Positions 57,452-64,000 of a stretch of DNA of 64,000 bases are shown piece after piece. A program made the translations under genes and the position numbers. The stretch is from a methanotrophic endosymbiont of Bathymodiolus puteoserpentis (Logatchev) (GTDB lineage: Bacteria; Pseudomonadota; Gammaproteobacteria; Methylococcales; Methylomonadaceae): contig NZ_FQTQ01000206.1 in the NCBI RefSeq assembly GCF_900128525.1, positions 1 through 64,000 of the forward strand, in the 5' to 3' direction. Numbering within the stretch: the stretch's first letter is position 1; every line of letters begins with the position of its first letter. The notes beneath the pieces are model-generated. The model worked only from the letters and a program-made list of their open reading frames with translations. It searched no databases and was not told the DNA's origin.

Positions 57452-58102
57452 ATGATCAAATCCTGGCGTTTATTTACCCTGGCTCTCGTTGCTTTGTCGC
57501 TTCCTGCTTGTTCAAGTATGTATTACAGTGGCTTAGAGAAAATAGGTATTCCAAAGCGAGATATTATGGTGCATCGTGTGGAAAAAGCCCGCGATACCCA
57601 ACAAGATGCCAAAGAACAGTTTAAAACGACGTTAGAACAGTTCAGTGCGGTAACACAGTTTAAAGGGGGCGATTTAGAGGCTGTTTATAATAAGTTAAAT
57701 AGCGAATATGAAGCAAGTAAAGATGAGGCAGCAGCAGTGAGTAAACGCATTGCTGATATAGAAGATGTTTCAGCCGCTTTATTTGCAGAGTGGAAAGATG
57801 AAGCAGATGAGTTTAGCTCTGCTGCGTTACGTCGCAATAGCTTACATAAATTGGCTGCTACCAAACAGCAATATGATAAATTGATTAGTGCAATGCATCG
57901 TGCTGAAGCAAAAATGCCACCCGTTCTAGCCGTGTTTAAAGATCAAGTGCTGATTTTAAAACATAGTCTTAATGCGCAAGCGATTGCTTCTCTTAAAAAT
58001 GATTTAGCGAGTGTTGAGTCTGATGTCAATACCTTGATTAAAGCGATGAATCAATCCATAAGTGAAGCAGATGACTTCATTAAAACGATGGAAAAAAATT
58101 AG
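57452..58102 (+). CDS. DUF2959 lipoprotein
   Basis: About 216 residues from ATG 57452. An ATG at 57440 would precede the GGAG binding site and is less likely. The leader LALVALSLPACSSMYYSG has a lipobox (LPAC) for lipid attachment. YYSGLEKIGIPKRDIMVHRVEKARDTQ is the family signature, and the rest is coiled coil. Function is unknown. It is 54 bases upstream of another lipoprotein gene. Confidence 0.88.
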   Translation: MIKSWRLFTLALVALSLPACSSMYYSGLEKIGIPKRDIMVHRVEKARDTQQDAKEQFKTTLEQFSAVTQFKGGDLEAVYNKLNSEYEASKDEAAAVSKRIADIEDVSAALFAEWKDEADEFSSAALRRNSLHKLAATKQQYDKLISAMHRAEAKMPPVLAVFKDQVLILKHSLNAQAIASLKNDLASVESDVNTLIKAMNQSISEADDFIKTMEKN

Positions 58103-58155
58103 GCATTTAATGCCTATAGTTCAAAAGTGTAAATTTTTATTAAAAGGAAAAAAGA

Positions 58156-58683
58156 ATGATGACAAAACATATACTAGCACTAACCGCTTCAAGCTTATTA
58201 ATACTGACGTTGACAGGCTGCGCAACGCAACAAGCCGATATTGCCGCTGTTGATCAGGGTTTGAATACTGCACAAGCGGTTAAAAGCGCTGACTTAACTG
58301 GCTTACTTACACAACAATTAGGTGTGACTCCTACGCAGGCGGCAGGGGGCGCGGGTGCATTATTTCAAGTTGCTCAGTCTAAAATGTCTGTGGGTGATTT
58401 TCAGCAGTTGACTCAGTCAGTACCAGAAGTAAATGGTTTAATAAAGAGTGTTACGCAGTCTAAACCGAGTGGATTATCGCAAATTGCGTCAGGTGCTTCT
58501 GCGTTAATAGGGGATGAAAGCAATACTTTAGGTGCTGCTGCAGATTTGTATAGTACTTTTGAATCTTTAGGGTTATCGGGTGATATGGTGAGTCAATTTG
58601 CTCCTGTTATCACGGATTATGTTTCTAAAAATGCAACACCTTACCTTACTAAAGCATTAACTTCCGCTCTAACTGGGCTGTAA
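58156..58683 (+). CDS. DUF2780-like lipoprotein
   Basis: 175 residues. The leader (LLILTLTGCATQQ) carries a lipobox. The mature part, with LLTQQLGVTPTQAAGGAGALFQVAQSKMS and PVITDYVSKNATPYLTKAL, matches the DUF2780 pattern (VcgC/VcgE type), a helical domain of unknown function. It was probably co-transcribed with the DUF2959 gene. Confidence 0.8.
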   Translation: MMTKHILALTASSLLILTLTGCATQQADIAAVDQGLNTAQAVKSADLTGLLTQQLGVTPTQAAGGAGALFQVAQSKMSVGDFQQLTQSVPEVNGLIKSVTQSKPSGLSQIASGASALIGDESNTLGAAADLYSTFESLGLSGDMVSQFAPVITDYVSKNATPYLTKALTSALTGL

Positions 58684-58850
58684 GTTAAGTGGGTCAGGCT
58701 TGGTAGTTGGTACTAGGCCTGGTATTATACCCCCTCTCAACTAAGGCGGACGGTCACACATGCACTTTAATAAATTGCAAAAGTTGACTAACCCTCCAGT
58801 ATTAACCTATTATCAGAAGCCTATCATTCTCTACTAACAATAATAAAAAT

Positions 58851-59468
58851 ATGAATAATAGCTTACAAAGTTTAACTAAATACCCCTCGCTATCATCAGT
58901 CCTAGCAATTTTTACCATTCTTCTAGTCAGTATTTTTAGCGTTAATTCTGCTAACGCCCATCGAGGAGCAAAAGGTGAAGGGGATGCATGCCGAATTTAT
59001 GTGGGCACAGAAGTCGTACACTTCTCAGCCTATACACCTACTTTTACCAAAGGTGAGAGTTATTGCGAAGCAATCCCTAATATTGGTTTAACGCATATTG
59101 TTATTGATTATGAAGGCAAAAAATTACGAGGCTCCACGGTTGAGTTTGAAATTACAAAAGAACCAGAAGGAACGCGTATTTTTTATCAAAAACCTGAGAA
59201 AATAAAAACAGGCTCAATGGATGCTAAAGTTGATTTTAGCCAGTTTGGCGCGGGTGAATATTTAACACATGTTACTATTGTCAACCAAGGTGAAAAGTTA
59301 GATTCTCATTTACCTTTTACTGTAGGTATAGAGATTGATGAGGATAATATTCCTTATAAATTGATTATTCCCATTATTTTAGTCATTATTAGTTTGATTG
59401 CGATGAATATTGTGGTCAATAAAAAAGAAAAAGAGAAGCAGGCAAGTAGGGCTGACGATACTCACTAA
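58851..59468 (+). CDS. Secreted membrane-anchored hypothetical protein
   Basis: 205 residues. A signal peptide (about 16-36, ending SANA) leads to HRGAKGEGDACRIYVGTEVVHFSAYTP, with His and Cys residues near the new N-terminus. A beta-rich domain then follows (STVEFEITKEPEGTRIFYQ, YLTHVTIVNQGEKLD), and a C-terminal membrane helix near 170-190 with a basic cytoplasmic tail. The HRG start and two cysteines would suit metal binding, but this is speculation. I do not recognise a named family with certainty. Confidence 0.65.
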   Translation: MNNSLQSLTKYPSLSSVLAIFTILLVSIFSVNSANAHRGAKGEGDACRIYVGTEVVHFSAYTPTFTKGESYCEAIPNIGLTHIVIDYEGKKLRGSTVEFEITKEPEGTRIFYQKPEKIKTGSMDAKVDFSQFGAGEYLTHVTIVNQGEKLDSHLPFTVGIEIDEDNIPYKLIIPIILVIISLIAMNIVVNKKEKEKQASRADDTH

Positions 59469-59645
59469 TAATAAGGAATTTACTTGAATGGTGGTATTTT
59501 TAGGCTTTATCGTATTCTGCAACTCTCACAGCCTATGGGGTTATCCGTAACCGCAGGCTTTGTGAGTTATTAAAAAACAGACAGTGAAAGTAATTGTAGG
59601 GTATAGAAAATTATGCTTACTACTTTAAGCCAGTACATATTTATG

Positions 59646-59672
59646 TAGGGTATGCACCCACCGCATACCTTA
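59646..59672. repeat. GTAGGGTA-type palindrome next to IS66
   Basis: GTAGGGTATGCACC and GCATACC can pair. The first arm resembles the repeat at 25885. The IS66 target duplication starts at its right edge (59671), so the IS probably inserted at or in a dispersed palindrome. Confidence 0.4.
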
Positions 59673-59758
59673 TAAACGTAAGCGTCAATTAAACCACACA
59701 TTCTAAACCGCCTAAAATAAGTGCAAACTAAGCTTTTCATTTCAAAATGGGAGGCTAT

Positions 59759-60112
59759 ATGCACCAATACCAAGATCACACACTTATCCAAGAGCATATC
59801 GCAAACTGGAAAGCGAGCGGATTAACTCAGGTGGCTTATTGTCAGCAGCACGCTATCAAGCCGCATATTTTCAGCTATTATAAAAAGAAGTTTTCTGCTG
59901 CACCGGCTGCTGCCAAAAAGGATAAGCTGATGCCGGATAAGCTGATGCCGGTTAAATTGATCCCTGAGGGGGTTGCTACGCTAAGCACATCCCCTGTTGT
60001 CCCCCTCATTAAAATCAGTCATGCCAATGGCTTTAGCCTGGAAATTTCGCTAAATTCAGAGATGTCTTCCTTAAAACCCGTGCTTGAGCTAGTGGGCTCC
60101 ATTGCATGTTAG
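59759..60112 (+). CDS. tnpA: IS66 accessory protein TnpA
   Basis: 117 residues from ATG 59759, which has GGAGG just upstream. An ATG at 59747 would place that site inside the gene. The N-terminal helix-turn-helix region IANWKASGLTQVAYCQQHAI is typical of the IS66 first open frame. A short duplicated stretch (DKLMPDKLMPVKLIP) lies in the middle. It overlaps tnpB by seven bases. Confidence 0.9.
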   Translation: MHQYQDHTLIQEHIANWKASGLTQVAYCQQHAIKPHIFSYYKKKFSAAPAAAKKDKLMPDKLMPVKLIPEGVATLSTSPVVPLIKISHANGFSLEISLNSEMSSLKPVLELVGSIAC

Positions 60113-60462
60113 TGGGGCTTTCTGTTCATCAGGTGTATCTGGCAACGGGCTTTACCGATATGCGTAAATCCATTAATGGTCTGTCTTTAATTGTTTCCGA
60201 ACAGCTTGGACAGGATCCTTTTGCCGGTAGTGTTTTTGTTTTTTGTAATCGCTCTCGCGATAAGCTTAAAATCCTGTATTGGGAGTGTAATGGATTTTGG
60301 TTGTATTATCGGCGCTTGGATAAGGGCAAGTTTCATTGGCCGATGGATGCGAGTGCTTCACCCTTATCTTTAACGCCGCGTGAGTTACAGTGGCTATTGG
60401 CAGGATTGGCGTATCAAAACGTGCAGGCACATCAGCCGGTTGTGGGCTTGCAAAACAATTAA
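60106..60462 (+). CDS. tnpB: IS66 accessory protein TnpB
   Basis: 118 residues. The sequence VYLATGFTDMRKSINGLSLIV is the signature of IS66 Orf2, and DKLKILYWECNGFWLYYRRL is also conserved. The protein is needed for transposition, with unknown biochemistry. A 150-bp spacer with a palindrome separates it from tnpC. Confidence 0.95.
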   Translation: MLVGLSVHQVYLATGFTDMRKSINGLSLIVSEQLGQDPFAGSVFVFCNRSRDKLKILYWECNGFWLYYRRLDKGKFHWPMDASASPLSLTPRELQWLLAGLAYQNVQAHQPVVGLQNN

Positions 60463-60615
60463 GAGGTGATTTTGGCGTGCAGTTAAGCGGCCTTAATCCG
60501 GTGTGTTAAGGGCCGCTTAAATCGGACTGAAAATACGCAATAACCTGCTTATTTTATTACGCTAAAACTCAGTAAGTACGTGTGTTACAGCGGTTTTTTA
60601 GGTATAATAGTAACT

Positions 60616-62172
60616 ATGAAATCAACGGCAAACACACTCCCTTATGAGACCGAAAACCTGCAAAAACAGTTGCTGGATTCTCGGTCAACGATTGTTCAGT
60701 TACAGGAAAAAATCCGTTGGTATGAAGAGCAGTTTCGCTTATTAAAACAAAAACGCTTTGGCGCTTCGAGTGAAAAAAATCCTGATCAAATGCAGTTGTT
60801 TAATGAAGCAGAATCGATTCTTGATAGTTTAAAGCCAGAAGAACAAGGTGAACAGGAAGAAACGGTCAGCTACACACGCAAAAAGCCAGGCCGTAAAGCG
60901 TTATCACCGGATATCCCACGTGAAGTGGTGCGTTATGAATTACCTGAGGCGGAACAAGTGTGTGCCTGTGGTCATGCTTTACATGAAGCCGGTGAAGATA
61001 AATCGGAGCAGCTGGAAATCATTCCAGCAACCCTTAAAGTCATTGAGCATGTGCAGGTAAAATACGCCTGCCGTGCTTGTGAAACGGGCATGACCAGTGC
61101 GCCAAAGCCCGCCCAACCGATTCCACGCAGTTTCGCCTCCGCGAGCCTACTGGCGTATATCATCGTGGCAAAATTTATGGATAGTTTACCGCTGTACCGC
61201 CAAGAAACTATTTTTAAACGCTTAAGTATCGATCTATCACGCGCAACACTATCAAACTGGATGTTAAAGTCCGCTGAGTTGCTGGAGCCCTTTTATGACC
61301 GACTGCATTTTTATCTCATTCAGCAGAAAATTGTGCAAGCCGATGAAACGACCCTGAATGTTATTCAGGATGGTCGAGAGACAAAATCTAAATCCTATCT
61401 GTGGCTGTACCAGAGTGGCGGCCATGATAACCAGCGCCCGGTTGTTTTGTATGACTACCAAGCCACGCGCGCAGGCACGCATGCGGCTAATTTCTTGCAG
61501 GGTTTTTCCGGCCATCTGCAAGTCGATGGTTATGCGGGGTATCATGCGCTGGCCTCCGAGCATTGTATTCTCGTCGGTTGTATGGCACATGCCCGACGTA
61601 AATTCGATGAAGCGTTAAAAGTACTGCCTAAAGCCAGTCGACAAAATAAACACGGACTGACTCAAACGGCTTTGCGCAAATTTGCACGACTGTATGCGAT
61701 TGAAAAACAGATCAAAGCGTTGAGCACCGAGCAACGCTATGTCATCCGTCAGGAAAAAAGTAAACCGCTGATGTTGGAATTAAAGCAATGGTGCGAGGCT
61801 AATGTCACTAAAACCGCAAAAGAAGCCGCGATAGGTAAAGCCATTCGCTATACGCTCAATCAATGGGATTACTTAGTTCGTTATCTTGAAGACGGCAACT
61901 TGCAAATTGATAATAATGCCGCAGAACGACACATCAAACCGTTTGTTATTGGGCGCAAAAACTGGCTCTTTAATCAAACACCACGGGGCGCCAAAACCAG
62001 TGCATTGTTGTATAGTTTAGTGCAAACCGCTGTTGCTAATAACTTAGAGCCTTTTGCTTATATCAAATATCTGCTGACTGAATTGCCTAAACTGGGGCGA
62101 CATTATGAACCAGAAGCATTAGATCAGTTTTTACCCTGGGTAATGACTGAAAAAATTCCGCCTTTAAAGTAA
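60616..62172 (+). CDS. tnpC: IS66 family transposase TnpC
   Basis: 518 residues from ATG 60616 (an ATG at 60580 would add 12 residues). An N-terminal coiled coil and LLKQKRFGASSEKN precede a zinc-finger-like part (CACGHALHE...CRAC). The DDE catalytic core includes VQADETTLNVI, HLQVDGYAGYHAL and the C-terminal NNAAERHIKPFVIGRKNW. Complete and apparently functional. Confidence 0.95.
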   Translation: MKSTANTLPYETENLQKQLLDSRSTIVQLQEKIRWYEEQFRLLKQKRFGASSEKNPDQMQLFNEAESILDSLKPEEQGEQEETVSYTRKKPGRKALSPDIPREVVRYELPEAEQVCACGHALHEAGEDKSEQLEIIPATLKVIEHVQVKYACRACETGMTSAPKPAQPIPRSFASASLLAYIIVAKFMDSLPLYRQETIFKRLSIDLSRATLSNWMLKSAELLEPFYDRLHFYLIQQKIVQADETTLNVIQDGRETKSKSYLWLYQSGGHDNQRPVVLYDYQATRAGTHAANFLQGFSGHLQVDGYAGYHALASEHCILVGCMAHARRKFDEALKVLPKASRQNKHGLTQTALRKFARLYAIEKQIKALSTEQRYVIRQEKSKPLMLELKQWCEANVTKTAKEAAIGKAIRYTLNQWDYLVRYLEDGNLQIDNNAAERHIKPFVIGRKNWLFNQTPRGAKTSALLYSLVQTAVANNLEPFAYIKYLLTELPKLGRHYEPEALDQFLPWVMTEKIPPLK

Positions 62173-62293
62173 ATGGAATGGTTTGGCTAGGTGGGTTTAA
62201 TTGACGGTTACTTATAAACTGTATTCAAGCAGCGAAAACAGGCGCATAGCAAGCAAGTTACAAAACTGTTTCCACTGATGTTAGCAAAACACT

Positions 62294-63010
62294 TTAATAT
62301 TCCACATCGTAGTAGATATTTTGTACATCATCCAAATCGTTAAGCATATCTAAAAATTTTTCAAACATTTCTAAATCTTCGCCGCTGATAGGTTTTGTGA
62401 TTTGTGGTAAAAATTGAACCTCATCTATTTCAAAGTCAATTTCTCCCAAAGTGTCAATTAGCGCTTGTTTCGCTTTAAAATATTCAGCTTGAGGTGCGAA
62501 TACAGTAATTTTTCCACCTTCACTTTCAATGTCAGAAACATCAATATCAGCCATTAGTAATGCCTCGAGAATGGCCTCTTCATCATCATGTGTAAATGAG
62601 AAAATGGCCGAATGGTCAAACATATGGCTAGCAACGCCTTGAGTACCAATTTTACATTTTGATTTAGTAAAACACTGGCGCACATCCCCAAAAGTACGAT
62701 TAGGGTTGTCAGTCAGACATTCGATAATGACCATACTATTACCAGGACCAAAACCTTCATAGCGAGCAGGAGCATAATCTTCTCCACCGCCACCTTTAGC
62801 TTTGTCTATCGCTTTCTCAATAACATGGCTAGGTACTTGATCTTTTTTAGCACGCTCAATCAAGCCGCGTAATGCTAAGTTGCCATCCGGATCAAATCCG
62901 CCAGATTTGGCGCAAACATAAATTTCACGGCCATATTTACTATAGACTTTTGCTTTGGCATCTGATGTCTTTGCCATAGATTCTTTACGGTTTGCGTAGG
63001 CTCTACCCAT
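62294..63010 (-). CDS. yebC: YebC/PmpR family regulator
   Basis: 238 residues. [23 protein letters not shown] at the start, [18 protein letters not shown] in the middle and [13 protein letters not shown] towards the end place it in the YebC family. The N-terminus differs slightly from the standard MAGHSKW form (MGRAYANR), which marks the YeeN-like subgroup. Members act as DNA-binding regulators or as ribosome-associated factors for polyproline stretches. Confidence 0.92.
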   Translation of the reverse strand: MGRAYANRKESMAKTSDAKAKVYSKYGREIYVCAKSGGFDPDGNLALRGLIERAKKDQVPSHVIEKAIDKAKGGGGEDYAPARYEGFGPGNSMVIIECLTDNPNRTFGDVRQCFTKSKCKIGTQGVASHMFDHSAIFSFTHDDEEAILEALLMADIDVSDIESEGGKITVFAPQAEYFKAKQALIDTLGEIDFEIDEVQFLPQITKPISGEDLEMFEKFLDMLNDLDDVQNIYYDVEY

Positions 63011-63140
63011 GAGTTTGTTTCTCCACTAATGATGATGGTGTAATTCGATGAATTTTACAGGGAAATATTTTTTGATAAAATTATTAAAAATGACAGTTAA
63101 GGAATTCTAGTTTTTTGAGCAAAAAAAATGATAGGTACAA

Positions 63141-63166
63141 AAAAAGCCAGTCCATGCTGGCTTTAT
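63141..63166. terminator. Hairpin terminator in the yebC upstream spacer
   Basis: AAAGCCAG (63143-63150) pairs with CTGGCTTT (63157-63164) around TCCATG. A-runs precede and T-rich sequence follows, so it can work in both directions. The remainder of 63011-63432 shows no gene. A run of eight C residues at 63300 is unusual for this AT-rich sequence. Confidence 0.75.
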
Positions 63167-63432
63167 TTTAATAACTTCTAACGGGTGAGAGCCGTAATCA
63201 TAAAGCCTTATTTAACAGGTCTTGTGATTATTGTAATTACTGAAAAAGTTATTACATTACTTTCAATGTGCTTATATTAATGCAGGCACTAAAAAAATCC
63301 CCCCCCAGCCCAAATAATTGCACTGTCGTCGGGTGATTATACGAATTTAACGATCATTAATCCACATAAAAAGCTTTACTACCTATTTTGCACTTCGCAT
63401 GTTGCTACACTACGGTTTGACATTAATAATTA

Positions 63433-63630
63433 GTGGAGCGGAGGTATGAATTAAATCCTCCTAAATTATTAAACAATACTAATTGGCAGCTACGTTTGCA
63501 TGTGGAAGGTGAGTTACTGGGTAAAATCCGATTGAGTGTGAATAAAGGCCCGACTTTTGGTTATGACCGATTTAAAAAAGAGATTGAAAAATTAATGGGC
63601 AGAAGGCTGAAAACCAAGAAAGTTGGGTGA
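63433..63630 (+). pseudogene. REP-associated tyrosine transposase (RAYT), C-terminal fragment
   Basis: 65 residues. LLGKIRLSVNKGPTFGYDRF followed by KKEIEKLMGRRLK matches the C-terminal part of Y1/REP-associated transposases (pattern L-L-x-x-I-R-x-x-x-N-K-G, then E/D-R-F-K-x-x-I-E...G-R-R). The catalytic HUH and Tyr domain is missing. The hairpin at 63702 may be its cognate REP sequence. Confidence 0.6.
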
Positions 63631-63701
63631 CCTACTAGGTGATGAAAGAAAATAGATGATATTTAAAGTGCATCTGGCTCTAATTATTTCTAATAAGTAA
63701 A

Positions 63702-63720
63702 CCCCCAGCTTTGCTGGGGG
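63702..63720. repeat. REP-like hairpin beside the RAYT fragment
   Basis: CCCCCAGC pairs perfectly with GCTGGGGG around TTT, 71 bases after the RAYT-like stop. Short GC-rich hairpins of this kind flank RAYT genes. Confidence 0.55.
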
Positions 63721-63757
63721 ACTCATAAAGTTTGACAATTACGGGAATCATCGTGAT

Positions 63758-63803
63758 AAAGTAAATGGAATGGTTTGGCTAGGTGGGTTTAATTGACGGT
63801 TAC
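63758..63803 (+). mobile_element. Solo right end of the IS66 element (46 bp)
   Basis: These 46 bases are identical to the right end of the complete element (62166-62211), including the terminal TTGACGGTTAC. No other IS66 sequence is attached. The end abuts the sucA fragment at 63804. Confidence 0.9.
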
Positions 63804-64000
63804 TTACCTCCAGAATTTGAGCTGCATCCGCGCGTCTCTAAAATCATGGATAATCGACGTAAAATGGCAGCTGGAGCAACGCCTTTAGACTGGGGTTTTG
63901 CAGAGAATATGGCTTATGCTACTTTATTGATGGATAAGAAGAATGTACGTTTAGTCGGCCAGGATGTTGGCCGTGGTACTTTTTTTCATAGGCATATTAT
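63804..64000 (+). pseudogene. sucA: 2-oxoglutarate dehydrogenase E1 (sucA) fragment, continuing past the window
   Basis: The frame runs LPPEFELHPRVSKIMDNRRK, then PLDWGFAENMAYATLL and VRLVGQDVGRGTFFHRH up to the window edge, matching the middle of the E1 subunit of 2-oxoglutarate dehydrogenase. The 5' part should number several hundred codons. It is not upstream; an IS66 end is there instead. The gene appears to be split by IS66-mediated rearrangement, so the TCA-cycle enzyme may be lost unless another copy exists. Confidence 0.82.

Larger units (their letters stand above)
59679..62211 (+). mobile_element. Complete IS66 family element (2533 bp)
   Basis: The ends are GTAAGCGTCAATTAAACC on the left and, read on the minus strand, GTAACCGTCAATTAAACC on the right. 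The 8 bases TTATAAAC flank it on both sides (59671-59678 and 62212-62219), an 8-bp target duplication as expected for IS66. It carries the three normal genes tnpA, tnpB and tnpC, all open, and looks recent and intact. Confidence 0.95.

Noticed and set aside
63172-63432. Promoter or RNA gene in the C-rich stretch before the RAYT fragment
   Set aside because: No convincing -35/-10 pair or stable fold apart from the terminator at 63141.

Overview
The window is 64 kb of a low-GC gammaproteobacterial chromosome. The block carA-carB-greA-yhbY-rlmE-ftsH-glmM-tpiA-secG-tRNA-Leu is the classic gammaproteobacterial order. The XrtA/PEP-CTERM-type exopolysaccharide (EPS) locus, type IV pilus genes, DUF2959 and DUF2780 proteins and a heavy load of insertion sequences suggest an aquatic species. 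Methylococcales is my best guess, but no gene here proves it.

Bases 1-25.8 kb hold an EPS locus of the exosortase-A-associated type: export protein tail, Wzz-like chain-length factor, BY-type tyrosine kinase, outer-membrane barrel, polysaccharide deacetylase, FemAB-like protein, four glycosyltransferases and two asparagine-synthase-like proteins. It also has sugar-nucleotide genes for amino-uronic acids (wecB, wecC, tviB-like, epimerase). Neither the exosortase nor its usual partner ATPase is present. Inside the locus, 17.25-21.29 kb, is a tightly overlapping operon. It encodes a secreted twin-Arg-leader protein (broken by a small transposon), a PqqD-like peptide chaperone, an HprK-like kinase, a nucleotidyltransferase and an Rpn-type nuclease. 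With the flanking asparagine-synthase-like enzymes, this gene set strongly resembles the tailoring set of some lasso-peptide clusters without the leader protease. It is the best candidate here for an undescribed system.

Bases 25.9-36.3 kb are a graveyard of mobile DNA. It contains a second Rpn-like gene, dispersed hairpin repeats, an IS110 transposase, an IS1380 remnant that has cut off the 5' half of pilB (pilC is intact), and tandem tyrosine recombinases. It also contains a HAF-repeat gene fragment, truncated IS4-like and IS6 transposases and a truncated nuclease-like gene.

A non-autonomous element (MITE) with about 30-bp imperfect inverted ends and a 3-bp TTA/TAA target duplication occurs three times (13.4, 17.5 and 33.9 kb), each time inside a gene. 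Removing it restores two reading frames exactly.

Bases 36.3-64 kb are mostly housekeeping: cheR, ampD, a repeat-bearing membrane protein, nadC, flavin reductase, a PilZ protein, carAB, greA, yhbY, rlmE, ftsH, glmM (without folP), tpiA, secG, tRNA-Leu(GAG), a kinase-like two-domain protein, DUF2058, lpxB, a BI-1 protein, two lipoproteins and yebC. A complete IS66 element with an 8-bp target duplication lies at 59.7-62.2 kb. A 46-bp solo end of the same element sits against a sucA (2-oxoglutarate dehydrogenase E1) fragment at the right edge.
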